Assembly: GCF_000955975.1 (NCBI RefSeq)
Contig: NZ_JYJF01000011.1
Span: 37,358-101,357 of the forward strand
Direction: 5' to 3'
Length of the DNA: 64,000 nucleotides
Source: Saccharothrix sp. ST-888
GTDB taxonomy: Bacteria; Actinomycetota; Actinomycetes; Streptomycetales; Streptomycetaceae
Shown: one piece after another, positions 25,690 through 34,082 of the stretch
Position numbering within the stretch: the stretch's first letter is position 1
How the letters are laid out: every line of letters starts with the position of its first letter
Translations under genes and position numbers: made by a program
The notes under the pieces: generated by a model
What the model saw: only the letters and a program-made list of their open reading frames with translations
Database searches by the model: none
Told to the model about the DNA's origin: nothing

Positions 25690-28068
25690 TTGCCGCGCAT
25701 ATCGCCCACCGGCCTCCGCCCGCTGCCGATCGGCCGCCGGACCGGACGCGGGCTCCTCCCCCGACGACCCCGACGCCCCCGCAGGACCGGTTGGCGCAGG
25801 CTGATACCCACCTGGCGGCTGACCCTGCTCGGCCTGGTGACCTCGGTACTGCTCGGGGTCGGCCTGTTCGTCCTCGGCATGACCGTGATCAAGGTCCCGG
25901 ACGCCCACGCCGCCGCGACCGCGCAGAGCAACACCTGGCTCTACCAGGACGGCACCCTGATCGCCCGCACCGGGCAGACCAACCGGCAGAACGTCGGCCT
26001 CGACAAGGTCTCCCCCGCCGCCCAGCACGCCGCCCTCGCCGCCGAGGACCGGAACTTCTACCACGAGGGCGCGGTCAACCTGAAGGGCCTGACCAGGGCC
26101 GCGCTGAACACCGCCACCGGCACGACCACCCAGGGCGGTTCGACGATCACCCAGCAGTACGTCAAGAACACCTACCTGAACCAGAAGCAGACCGTCACCC
26201 GCAAGGTGAAGGAACTGTTCATCGCGCTCAAGGTGGACGCCACCCAGAGCAAGGACGAGATCCTCTCCGGGTACCTCAACACCTCGTACTACGGCCGGGG
26301 CGCGTACGGCATCCAGGCCGCGGCGCAGGCGTACTTCGGCGTGGACGCCGGTCAGCTCGACCCCGGCCAGGGCGCCTACCTGGCCACGCTGCTCAACGCC
26401 CCGAGCGCGTACGACGTCTCGACCGCGACGGCCCAGGGCAAGCAGAACGCGGTCAACCGCTGGAACTACGTGCTGGACGGCATGGTCCAGCAGAACTGGC
26501 TCACCTCCGACCAGCGCGCCGCCGTCACCTTCCCCAAGGTGCAGGAGCCGAAGAGCGCCCCCGGCCTCTCCGGCCAGGCCGGGTACCTGGTCGGCCAGGC
26601 GACGGACTACCTGACCTCGCACGGGATCATCAGCGACGCGGAACTCGCCCAGGGCGGCTACACCGTCACGCTCACCGTCGACGCCGAGCGCGAGCAGGAC
26701 CTGCAGGACGCCGTCCGCCGGCAGCTCACCGACAGCCTCTCCCCCGACCAGCGGAAGAAGGACGCCGACGCCCAGGCCGGCGCGGCCTCGGTGGACCCGA
26801 AGACGGGCGCGGTGGTGGCGCTGTACGGCGGCACCGACGCCACGAAGCACTGGGTGGACAACGCCACCCGGCAGGACTACCAGGCCGGTTCGACCTTCAA
26901 GGCGATCGCGCTGGCCGCCGCCCTGGACAGCGGCGCCCGCACCCAGAGCGGGGTCCGGATCAGCCCGGACACGGTCTACGACGGCACCAGCGGCCGCCCG
27001 GTGGCGGGCGGCACCGGCACGCCGTACGCCCCGCCGAACGAGGGCGGCGTGAACTACGGCCGGGTGACCCTCCAGCAGGCCACCGACTGGTCGGTGAACT
27101 CGGTCTTCGCCCAGCTCGCCCAGGACACCGGCCTGGAGAAGGTCCGCAGGACGGCCGTCGCCATGGGCCTGTCCGCCGACACCCCCGGGCTCGACGCCCA
27201 CCCGTCGATCCCGCTCGGCACCGCCACGCCCAGCGTCCTCGACATGGCCGGGGTGTACGCCACCCTGGACAACGACGGGCAGCAGATCACCCCCTGGATC
27301 GTGAAGTCGCTCCAGCACGAGGGCGAGCAGGTCAAGCTGCCCGCGCCCAGGACGACCCAGGCGATCAGCAAGCAGAGCGCGCAGGCCGTCACCACGATGC
27401 TGCAGGGAGTCGTGAGCGACCCGGGCGGCACCGGCTACCGCGCGCAGGCACTCGGCCGGCCGGTGGCGGGCAAGACCGGCACCACCGACGACTCCAAGTC
27501 GGTCTGGTTCGTCGGCTACACACCCGAACTGGTCACCTCGGTGGCCCTGTTCGGCCAGGACCCGGGCAACGGCAGCCAGGTCACCCTGGACGGCGTCGGC
27601 GGCGTCTCGGCCGCGGCCGGCGGCAAGTTCCCGACCCAGGTCTGGACCGCCTACATGAAGGCCGCCCTGGCCGGGCAGCCGGTCAGCGACTTCGACGGCT
27701 CGTCCTCGGACAACCCGCTGCTGTCGGGCCCCTCGGGCAGTGACCCGGGCTCCTCGACCGCCACACCGAACGGATCGTCGGGCCCTGCCGCCGGGACGGC
27801 CTCGCCCTCGGCGTCCGCGCCGCAGACCGGCGCCGCCTCGGGTGCCTCCGCCGGGGCGGCCTCGACCACTCAGGGCGGTTCCGGCGGCGCCTCCGGGAGC
27901 ACGGGCGGTGGCGGCTCCTCGCCGACCACCCGGCCCACCACCCGGCCTTCGCCGTCCCGCACGACGCCGCCCAAGCCCGATCCGACGACCCAGCCGACCA
28001 CTGCGCCGACCCAGCCGGGCCCCGGCCCGAGCGGTCAGCCGAACGGCCAGCCGCAGGCCGCGGGGTAG
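25690..28068 (+). CDS. Class A penicillin-binding protein (bifunctional transglycosylase/transpeptidase), paralogue 1
   Basis: Polymerises lipid II glycan strands and cross-links peptidoglycan at the outer membrane face. The 792 aa comprise: an Arg-rich cytoplasmic tail; one membrane helix (LTLLGLVTSVLLGVGLFVLG); a GT51 transglycosylase with Glu119 in AAEDRNFY and the segment TQGGSTITQQYVKN; a transpeptidase domain with Ser401 in STFK, S468-V-N, and K595-T-G; and a 120-residue Gly/Ser/Pro/Thr tail. I prefer TTG 25690, with GGAAAGG seven bases upstream. GTG 25651 is in frame but adds rare codons and no ribosome site. A similar paralogue lies at 57706. The DosR-like box upstream suggests stress control. 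Confidence 0.93.
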   Translation: MPRISPTGLRPLPIGRRTGRGLLPRRPRRPRRTGWRRLIPTWRLTLLGLVTSVLLGVGLFVLGMTVIKVPDAHAAATAQSNTWLYQDGTLIARTGQTNRQNVGLDKVSPAAQHAALAAEDRNFYHEGAVNLKGLTRAALNTATGTTTQGGSTITQQYVKNTYLNQKQTVTRKVKELFIALKVDATQSKDEILSGYLNTSYYGRGAYGIQAAAQAYFGVDAGQLDPGQGAYLATLLNAPSAYDVSTATAQGKQNAVNRWNYVLDGMVQQNWLTSDQRAAVTFPKVQEPKSAPGLSGQAGYLVGQATDYLTSHGIISDAELAQGGYTVTLTVDAEREQDLQDAVRRQLTDSLSPDQRKKDADAQAGAASVDPKTGAVVALYGGTDATKHWVDNATRQDYQAGSTFKAIALAAALDSGARTQSGVRISPDTVYDGTSGRPVAGGTGTPYAPPNEGGVNYGRVTLQQATDWSVNSVFAQLAQDTGLEKVRRTAVAMGLSADTPGLDAHPSIPLGTATPSVLDMAGVYATLDNDGQQITPWIVKSLQHEGEQVKLPAPRTTQAISKQSAQAVTTMLQGVVSDPGGTGYRAQALGRPVAGKTGTTDDSKSVWFVGYTPELVTSVALFGQDPGNGSQVTLDGVGGVSAAAGGKFPTQVWTAYMKAALAGQPVSDFDGSSSDNPLLSGPSGSDPGSSTATPNGSSGPAAGTASPSASAPQTGAASGASAGAASTTQGGSGGASGSTGGGGSSPTTRPTTRPSPSRTTPPKPDPTTQPTTAPTQPGPGPSGQPNGQPQAAG

Positions 28069-28159
28069 TCCGGACCCGGCACGCGACCCCGGCCGGGGCG
28101 GCAAGCGACGCCCCGGCCAGGAACAGCTGACGATCAGGACCAAAAGGCAAGATAGCGCC

Positions 28160-28188
28160 TTACAGAGATCGCTTCGAGCTGACAGAAT
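28160..28188 (+). promoter_or_regulatory. Leaderless promoter of the EamA gene with overlapping inverted repeat
   Basis: TTACAG (28160-28165) and CAGAAT (28183-28188), 17 bases apart. The -10 ends six bases before the ATG, so the transcript would begin at the start codon; no Shine-Dalgarno is present. AAGGC (28144-28148) and GCCTT (28157-28161) form an inverted repeat touching the -35. Confidence 0.5.
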
Positions 28189-28194
28189 GCCCCG

Positions 28195-29340
28195 ATGCAC
28201 AGCTCTACGTCCGCCACCGGCGCCACGGCCAGAAGGCTCGGGCTCCCCCTCGCACTGGTCTCCGCCCTCGCCTTCGGCGGCTCCGGTACGGCAGCGAAGC
28301 CGCTGATCGAGGCGGGTCTCTCACCGCTGCACGTGGTCTGGCTCCGGGTCACCGGCGCCGCGCTGGTCCTGCTCCCGCTCGCCTACAAGCACCGGCAGGC
28401 CCTCCGGCAGCGCCCCGGCGTGCTCCTGGGCTTCGGCCTGCTCGCCGTGGGCGGCGTGCAGGCCTGCTACTTCGCCGCGATATCCCGGATCCCGGTCGGA
28501 GTGGCGCTGCTGATCGAGTACCTGGGCCCGCTGCTGCTCCTCGGGTACGTCAAGTTCGTCCAGCGCCGCCCCGTCTCGCGGGCCGCCATGATCGGCGCGG
28601 GTGTCGCGGTGACCGGCCTGGCCTGTGTGGTGCAGGTCTGGAACGGCCTGGCCTTCGACGCACTCGGCGTACTGTTCGGCCTCGGCGCGGCCTGCTGCCA
28701 GGTCGGCTACTTCGTCCTCGCCGACGCCGGACGCCAGGGCGACCGACCGGTCGACCCGATGGCCGTGAGCGCGTACGGACTGCTGATCGGCGCCATCGCG
28801 CTGACCGCGTTCACCCAGCCCTGGGAGGCCGACTGGGGCATCCTCGGCGGCCAGGTGATCATGAACGGGCACAGCCTGCCCGCTCTGCTGCCGGCCGCCT
28901 GGATGGTCCTGATCGCGACCGTGCTGGCCTATCTGACCGGCGTCATCTCCGTACAGCACCTGTCCCCGCCGGTGGCCGCGGTGGTGGCCAACCTGGAGGC
29001 CGTGGTGGCGACGGTCACGGCCTGGTTCCTGCTCGGCGAGCGGCTCGGCACCCCGCAGCTGGTGGGCGGTCTACTGGTCCTGATCGGGGCCTTCGCCGCA
29101 CAGACCAGCAGGCCGGCCAAGGCCGCCGAGGTCACCGACATCACCGGCGTCACCGACTTCACCGACTTCACCGAGACCGGCAAGCCCACCGAGGCCACCG
29201 GACTCGGCGAGTCGGCGCGGGACCGGGCCGAGGACAGCGCGGGCGGATCGCGGAACGCGGGCGTCCGGGCGGCCGTCGGCGGCTCCCCGGACGGCGCCGA
29301 CGACCGTCAGATGCCCGTCCAGCCGAACCAGTCGACGTGA
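28195..29340 (+). CDS. EamA-family transporter (RhtA-like exporter)
   Basis: A ten-helix drug/metabolite-superfamily transporter, probably exporting amino acids or small metabolites (inferred from family). The 381 aa contain two EamA halves: the first from LALVSALAFGGSGTAAKPLIEAGLSP to about residue 140, the second ending in EAVVATVTAWFLLGERLGTPQLVGGLLVLIGAF. The final 80 residues are a hydrophilic tail with short TDITGVTDF/TDFTETG repeats. The ATG appears to lie on a leaderless transcript. Its 3' end overlaps the convergent signal-peptidase gene by 34 bases. Confidence 0.9.
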   Translation: MHSSTSATGATARRLGLPLALVSALAFGGSGTAAKPLIEAGLSPLHVVWLRVTGAALVLLPLAYKHRQALRQRPGVLLGFGLLAVGGVQACYFAAISRIPVGVALLIEYLGPLLLLGYVKFVQRRPVSRAAMIGAGVAVTGLACVVQVWNGLAFDALGVLFGLGAACCQVGYFVLADAGRQGDRPVDPMAVSAYGLLIGAIALTAFTQPWEADWGILGGQVIMNGHSLPALLPAAWMVLIATVLAYLTGVISVQHLSPPVAAVVANLEAVVATVTAWFLLGERLGTPQLVGGLLVLIGAFAAQTSRPAKAAEVTDITGVTDFTDFTETGKPTEATGLGESARDRAEDSAGGSRNAGVRAAVGGSPDGADDRQMPVQPNQST

Positions 29341-30080
29341 TTGAGCGGCCAGACCACCGCTGAGGCGGGACCGACCACGTTCGCCACCGGCACGGCGCCG
29401 CCGCCCGGCCCCTCCCGGTGGTACCGGGAGTCGGCGGAGTCGCTTCGGTGGTCGCCCTCAACCCAGACGTAACCGCTGGGCACCGTCACCGGGCCGAAGT
29501 CCAGACCGGCGCACGAGTCGTCCCCGGGGTGGAGGTACGGCTCGGTGACCGGCTTGCCGTCCACCCGCAGGGTCGCGCCGCTGCACTGGACGCTCTGCCC
29601 GCCGGTCGCGATCACACGCTTGACCAGGTAGTTGTCGCCCTTGGGCGGCAGCAGCCCGACGAAGCTGAGCGCGTCCCCGACCACGCCGGAGGTCAGGCCG
29701 GTAGCGGGGGCCTGCGGCGGCAGCCAGCCGCCCGGGTCCTTGAAGACCACGGGTTCGCCGGCCTTCGGTTTCCACCCGAAGAGGGACACCGCCTTGTTGA
29801 CGGCCACTCGGTCGCCGACCCGCAGGGTGTTCTCCATCGATCCCGAGGGGATGGTGAACACCTGGAACAGGCAGGTCTTGACGATCAGTGCCACCAGCAG
29901 GCCCACCACCACCATCGCGGGCAGCTCCGCCCACCACGGCCAGCGCCGCCGGGGCGTGCGCGCGCGGCGCAGCCCGGCGGGTCGGGCGCCCCCGGTCGGG
30001 TGGGCAGGGTGAGCCGGGTGAGCCGGGGCCGGCTGGTCGTCCTGTGGAGCGGCCGGAGCCGACTGCGATCCAGTGTTCAC
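29307..30080 (-). CDS. lepB: Type I signal peptidase
   Basis: Removes signal peptides from exported proteins at the outer face of the membrane. The 257 aa begin with a 48-residue Pro/Ala/Arg-rich cytoplasmic tail, then one membrane helix (ELPAMVVVGLLVALIVKT). The catalytic dyad is visible as Ser81 in FTIPSGSM and Lys154 in YLVKRVIATGG. The late motif GDHRSDSADSR is the conserved box D/E. It starts three bases after the stop of a small upstream cistron. Streptomycetes carry several type I signal peptidases. Its 3' end overlaps the EamA gene. Confidence 0.95.
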   Translation of the reverse strand: MNTGSQSAPAAPQDDQPAPAHPAHPAHPTGGARPAGLRRARTPRRRWPWWAELPAMVVVGLLVALIVKTCLFQVFTIPSGSMENTLRVGDRVAVNKAVSLFGWKPKAGEPVVFKDPGGWLPPQAPATGLTSGVVGDALSFVGLLPPKGDNYLVKRVIATGGQSVQCSGATLRVDGKPVTEPYLHPGDDSCAGLDFGPVTVPSGYVWVEGDHRSDSADSRYHREGPGGGAVPVANVVGPASAVVWPLNHVDWFGWTGI

Positions 30081-30083
30081 GAG

Positions 30084-30335
30084 TCAGACCGCCAGTACGT
30101 CGGCTGCGGGCGCCACAGCGGCACGCGCATGCTTGATCAGGACGTCCTCACCCGGACCGGTGGCCAGGGCAGCGACACCCGGCAGTTCACCACCGACACG
30201 GCAATCGGCACGGCAGTCGGCACGGCCGTGCCGACGACGCGGTCCGTCGTCGCGCACGAGGCGCCGCCCGTACTGCTGCCCGCGCGGCTGCCCGTTGCTC
30301 CGGGCCTTGCTCTGCTGCCGTGTGCGTGCCACCAC
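30084..30335 (-). CDS. Small unknown protein, 83 aa, upstream cistron of lepB
   Basis: Starts at GTG 30335 with GGAGG seven bases upstream and stops three bases before the lepB start, so the two are very probably one operon with coupled translation. The N-terminal 45 residues are Arg/Gln/Gly-rich and basic. A Cys-containing segment (RADCRADCR) follows, and the C-terminal part (ALATGPGEDVLIKHARAAVAPAADVLAV) is hydrophobic-amphipathic. No membrane helix or signal is clear. I do not recognise a family; other frames in this interval lack the ribosome site. Confidence 0.6.
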   Translation of the reverse strand: MVARTRQQSKARSNGQPRGQQYGRRLVRDDGPRRRHGRADCRADCRVGGELPGVAALATGPGEDVLIKHARAAVAPAADVLAV

Positions 30336-30475
30336 CGGACCACCTCCAGGGGAGTGGGGAGGACAGCACGCTAACGCCGCCCGGGGAGCGGTGCGAAATC
30401 AGGCCTTTAGCCGCCTCTGACGCGGACCGGCGGCGGACGCCTGCGCGAGCGGCGCCCGGCGACCGCTCGCCAGGT

Positions 30476-30505
30476 CCGCTCAGACCCGCTCAGACCCGCT
30501 CAGAC
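30476..30505. repeat. Tandem 10-bp repeat, three units
   Basis: CCGCTCAGAC repeated three times without change, just past the 3' end of the chorismate mutase gene. Confidence 0.8.
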
Positions 30506-30518
30506 CCGTCCGGCCCGC

Positions 30519-30863
30519 TCAGGCGCGGGCGATCGCCTCGTGGTGGCGGATCACCTCGGCGATGATGAAGTTCAGGAACTTCTCGGCGAACACCGGGTCC
30601 AGGTGGGCACCGGCCGCCAGCTCGCGCAACCGCGTGATCTGGGCACGCTCGCGCTCCGGGTCGGCCGGCGGGAGCTTGTGCTCGGCCTTGAGCCGCCCGA
30701 CCCGCTGCGTCGCCTTGAACCGCTCGGCCAGCATGTGGACCACGGCCGCATCGATGTTGTCGATGCTCTCGCGCAGACTGGTCAGTTCCGCCCGCACCGC
30801 CTCGTCGATCACTTCGAGGGACGCGGCGGCAGAGTTCGCGGGCTGGGTGGGCTGATCAGTCAT
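30519..30863 (-). CDS. Chorismate mutase, AroQ class
   Basis: Converts chorismate to prephenate for Phe/Tyr synthesis in the cytoplasm. The 114-aa protein is a free-standing all-helical AroQ domain. Helix 1, LTSLRESIDNIDAAVVHMLAERF, carries the active-site Arg; RVGRLKAEHKLPPADPERERAQITRL carries the conserved Lys and the Glu/Asp region; the last helix is EKFLNFIIAEVIRHHEAI. The short length resembles the actinobacterial AroQ type that in mycobacteria is activated by DAHP synthase (inference). The start at ATG 30863 has CCGGAG eight bases upstream. Confidence 0.93.
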   Translation of the reverse strand: MTDQPTQPANSAAASLEVIDEAVRAELTSLRESIDNIDAAVVHMLAERFKATQRVGRLKAEHKLPPADPERERAQITRLRELAAGAHLDPVFAEKFLNFIIAEVIRHHEAIARA

Positions 30864-31174
30864 CGGGGCGGCTCCGGAGGCTGGCTGCATGAACGGCACC
30901 CGGGTGACCCATTTTCCTGCTGGACCTCCCCGGGCCTCGGCAAATCTAACAGGAGAGCACTGGCCCAGCCGTGGCATTTGGGCCATCCGTCCGCTATGTG
31001 GACCGCCGCACCGGGGACGCCGTCCGGCTCCTTCGCCTGTGCCGCCCACGCCGCCGCCGGGTGGCCCCGTAGGCTTGGCACGCACCGCGCCCGCATGCAC
31101 CGCACGGCATGCATCGCACGGCACGGCCGGACGTGACGACCCAGCAGTTCCCCCATCACAGGAGGTATCTGATC
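30864..31174. other. Divergent promoter region, 311 bases, no gene
   Basis: Separates chorismate mutase from the OsmC-like gene. It contains the imperfect 14-base direct repeat CATGCACCGCACGG / CATGCATCGCACGG near 31094-31121. I see no confident promoter hexamers. Confidence 0.5.
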
Positions 31175-31603
31175 GTGGCAACCACTCGCACCGCACGCAC
31201 CGCGTGGGAAGGCAACCTGCTGGAAGGCAAGGGGCAGGTGACCTTCGCCTCCTCCGGCATCGGCGAGTACCCGGTCTCCTGGGCGTCTCGCGCCGAGCAG
31301 GCGAACGGCAAGACCAGCCCCGAGGAGCTCATCGCCGCCGCGCACTCCGCCTGCTTCTCGATGGCGCTCTCGCACGGCCTGGCCGGTGCCGGCACCCCGC
31401 CCACCAAGCTCGACACCCAGGCGGACGTGACCTTCCAGCCCGGAACCGGCATCACCGGCATCCACCTCACCGTGACCGGTGCGGTGCCCGGCCTCGACGA
31501 GGAGGGTTTCGTCAAGGCCGCCGAGGACGCCAAGGCCAACTGCCCGGTCAGCCAGGCCCTGGCCGGCACCACCATCACCCTGACCGCCAAGCTGGCGGGC
31601 TGA
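31175..31603 (+). CDS. OsmC-family peroxide resistance protein
   Basis: A thiol peroxidase of the OsmC/Ohr superfamily that reduces organic hydroperoxides in the cytoplasm. The 142 aa are typical of the OsmC subgroup. The two reactive cysteines appear in AHSACFSMALSHGL and AKANCPVSQAL. The N-terminus TARTAWEGNLLEGKGQVTFASSG matches the family start. GTG 31175 has AGGAGG nine bases upstream. A hairpin terminator follows directly, so the gene is monocistronic. Confidence 0.95.
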   Translation: MATTRTARTAWEGNLLEGKGQVTFASSGIGEYPVSWASRAEQANGKTSPEELIAAAHSACFSMALSHGLAGAGTPPTKLDTQADVTFQPGTGITGIHLTVTGAVPGLDEEGFVKAAEDAKANCPVSQALAGTTITLTAKLAG

Positions 31604-31607
31604 CGGC

Positions 31608-31626
31608 CGCGGAGTGCGACTCCGCG
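31608..31626 (+). terminator. Terminator of the OsmC-family gene
   Basis: CGCGGAGT-GCG-ACTCCGCG, a perfect 8-bp stem four bases after the stop. A second hairpin (31630-31640 with 31661-31671, one mismatch) follows. Confidence 0.7.
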
Positions 31627-31895
31627 TCATGCGCCCCTGGTGTGCGTCTCACGATGTGCGCCGGGGGCGCAGCACGTACCGGACTGTTCTGCGCGGAACC
31701 CGACGAATCACCCTGGCGGCGGTCGCCGCCGGATCTGCGCGCAGCCTATGATCAGCGGCAGTGCCCTGTTCTTCGCCGAGCGCCTGCAGCAAGCGTTCTT
31801 GCACCGCGTTCCAGGGGCGTCGACAGTGCGGGTAGCCGGCCACCGCGGTGCGGAACGTCGGCCGGATCAGCGTCAGCAGCGGACGGGAGCATGCC

Positions 31896-34058
31896 GTGCC
31901 GGGCCGGAACGAGGGGGCCGACGCACACCGCCAGCGCGTGCGGCACGGTGAACTGTGCCGCCCCGCCCAGAGCACCACCGACGGCGCCGAGGCCAAACAC
32001 CAACGGCACGAGGCGCACCGCCTCCCCGCCCTGTCCGACGAGCAGTCGTCCACCTTCTGCCCCACCTGCTCGGCCCCGCTGGGCGGCAGTACCAGGGAGC
32101 TGCTCGCCGCCCTCCGGGCCAGCGAGTCCCGGTTCCGGGCCGCCTTCGCCGACGCCGGTATCGGGATGGCGCTGATCGACTCCGACGACCGGATCATCGA
32201 GGCGAACCCGGCATTCGCGGCCATGATCGGCCACGATCTGGCCGACCTGGTCCGCACCCACATCCACGACATCATCGAGCCGGAGGAGAACCACCGCCAG
32301 CACTACCTGGAGCTGGTCCGCGGCGAACGCGACCGGCTCCGGGTGGAGAAGCGGCTCAAGCACCGCGACGGCCGGGCCGTGTGGAGCAATGTGACGATCT
32401 CGCTCATCCGCGACGGCTCGGGCTATCCGCTCTACACGATGGCCATGGTCGAGGACGTCACCGAGCAGCGGCTGCTCGGAGACCGGCTGGCGTACCAGGC
32501 GCTGCACGACCCGCTCACCAGGCTCCCCAACCGGACCCTGTTCTTCGAGCGCCTCAACGCCGCCTTCATGCCCGGCAACGGCGACGCACCGCCGAACCCG
32601 CAGGGTGCCGCGGCGGCGAAGCCCGGCTCCGAGGAGCCGGCTGAGCCCGCGTCAGCGATCGGGGCGACACCTTCCGCCCCCGAGGCATCCGTCCCCGGAG
32701 ACTCCCGAACCGGGCTGCTGGGAACGGCTGCGACGACCGTACCCGCCACGATGGCAACGGCCGCCCCCGGTCCCGGTCCCACGGCCGGGCCGGGCAGCAG
32801 CCGCCCGACTCGTCGGGTCGGTCTCTGCTACGTCGACCTGGACGGCTTCGCCGCCATCAACGAGACCCTGGGACACCACGTCGGCGACCAACTGCTGGTC
32901 GCGGTGGCGGCCCGGCTGGAGCGCGGCTTCTCGCGCGACCAGGAGAGCCTGGTGGCCCGGCTGGGCGGTGACGAGTTCGCCGTACTGGTCGCCGACAGCG
33001 CCAGCAGCGAGCAACTGACCAGGCTCGCCTCCGATCTGATCGCCGCCCTTGAGCAGCCGTTCGACATCGCCGGACAGCAGCTGGTGGTCACCGCCAGCGT
33101 GGGCGTGGTGGAGCGCCCCGTCCAGGAGACCACCCCGACGGACCTGCTCAAGGACGCCGACGCCACCCTGTACTGGTCCAAGGCGGACGGTCGGGCCCGC
33201 TGGACGCTCTACGACCCCGACCGCGGCGCACACCAGCTCACCCGTCAGCGCCTGGCGACCGCGCTGCGCCCGGCTCTGGAGCGCGGCGAGTTCACCGTCG
33301 AGTACCAGCCGCTGGTCGGGCTGGCGGACGGCGCGGTGCACGGCGCCGAGGCCCTCGTCCGCTGGTGCCACCCCCGGTACGGGACGCTCTCGCCGGACCG
33401 GTTCATCCCGCTGGCCGAGGAGTCCGGCGCGATCGTGCCGCTGGGCAAGTGGGTACTGGAGGAGTCCTGTCGCCAGGCCCGGCAGTGGCTGACGGAGTTT
33501 CCGGACACCGAGACCTTCGTGAGCGTCAATCTGGCTGCCCGCCAGATCTGGGACTCCGACGTGGTCGCCGACGTCGCGCAGGTGCTGGAGCGCACCGGGC
33601 TGCCGCCCCGGCTGCTGCAGCTGGAGATCACCGAGAGCGCCGTGCTCGGGCCCGGCGGCCGTCCGGTGCAGGCCCTTCAGGCGCTGGCCGACATGGGCGT
33701 CCGGATCGCCATCGACGACTTCGGCACCGGCTACTCGAACCTCGCCTACCTCTCCCGGCTTCCGGTCCATGTGCTGAAGCTGGACGGCAGCTTCATCGAG
33801 GGCTTCCGCGACCCGGCCCCGGGCGGCCGCCCGGACAACCGGTTCCGGCGGGCCGACGCGGACGAGCAGATCGTCGGCGCGATGGTCCAGCTCGCCCACG
33901 CCCTCGGACTGACCGTGACGGCCGAGGGCATCGAGAACGCCTCGCAGGCCGAACGGCTCCGCCTCACCGGGTGCGACACGGCCCAGGGCTGGTACTTCGC
34001 CAAGCCCGGGGAGGCGGAGCGGGTCGCCGCCATGCTGCGCGCGAGGCAGGCACGCTGA
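31896..34058 (+). CDS. PAS-GGDEF-EAL cyclic-di-GMP signalling protein
   Basis: Makes and/or degrades c-di-GMP, which controls Streptomyces development. From GTG 31896 (GGGAG seven bases upstream) the product is 720 aa and soluble. A PAS domain (about 52-165, AFADAGIGMALIDSDDRIIEAN) is followed by a GGDEF domain with intact GGDEF at 357-361 and an EAL domain with intact EAL at 485-487, NLAARQ, DDFGTGYSNL and the late TAEGIEN. Catalytic residues for both activities appear present. Architecture and length resemble S. coelicolor RmdA, but orthology is not proven. An 80-residue Pro/Ala/Gly/Ser insertion (about 213-293) splits the GGDEF domain after LPNRTLFFERLNAAF. It ends 24 bases from the convergent monooxygenase gene. 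Confidence 0.94.
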   Translation: MPGRNEGADAHRQRVRHGELCRPAQSTTDGAEAKHQRHEAHRLPALSDEQSSTFCPTCSAPLGGSTRELLAALRASESRFRAAFADAGIGMALIDSDDRIIEANPAFAAMIGHDLADLVRTHIHDIIEPEENHRQHYLELVRGERDRLRVEKRLKHRDGRAVWSNVTISLIRDGSGYPLYTMAMVEDVTEQRLLGDRLAYQALHDPLTRLPNRTLFFERLNAAFMPGNGDAPPNPQGAAAAKPGSEEPAEPASAIGATPSAPEASVPGDSRTGLLGTAATTVPATMATAAPGPGPTAGPGSSRPTRRVGLCYVDLDGFAAINETLGHHVGDQLLVAVAARLERGFSRDQESLVARLGGDEFAVLVADSASSEQLTRLASDLIAALEQPFDIAGQQLVVTASVGVVERPVQETTPTDLLKDADATLYWSKADGRARWTLYDPDRGAHQLTRQRLATALRPALERGEFTVEYQPLVGLADGAVHGAEALVRWCHPRYGTLSPDRFIPLAEESGAIVPLGKWVLEESCRQARQWLTEFPDTETFVSVNLAARQIWDSDVVADVAQVLERTGLPPRLLQLEITESAVLGPGGRPVQALQALADMGVRIAIDDFGTGYSNLAYLSRLPVHVLKLDGSFIEGFRDPAPGGRPDNRFRRADADEQIVGAMVQLAHALGLTVTAEGIENASQAERLRLTGCDTAQGWYFAKPGEAERVAAMLRARQAR

Positions 34059-34082
34059 GCCTCTGCGGCGAGCAGGCGGCGG

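Noticed and set aside
25642..28200. 852-aa open frame antisense to the PBP gene
   Set aside because: A mirror frame typical of G/C-rich third positions; composition is Gly/Arg/Val with no domain.
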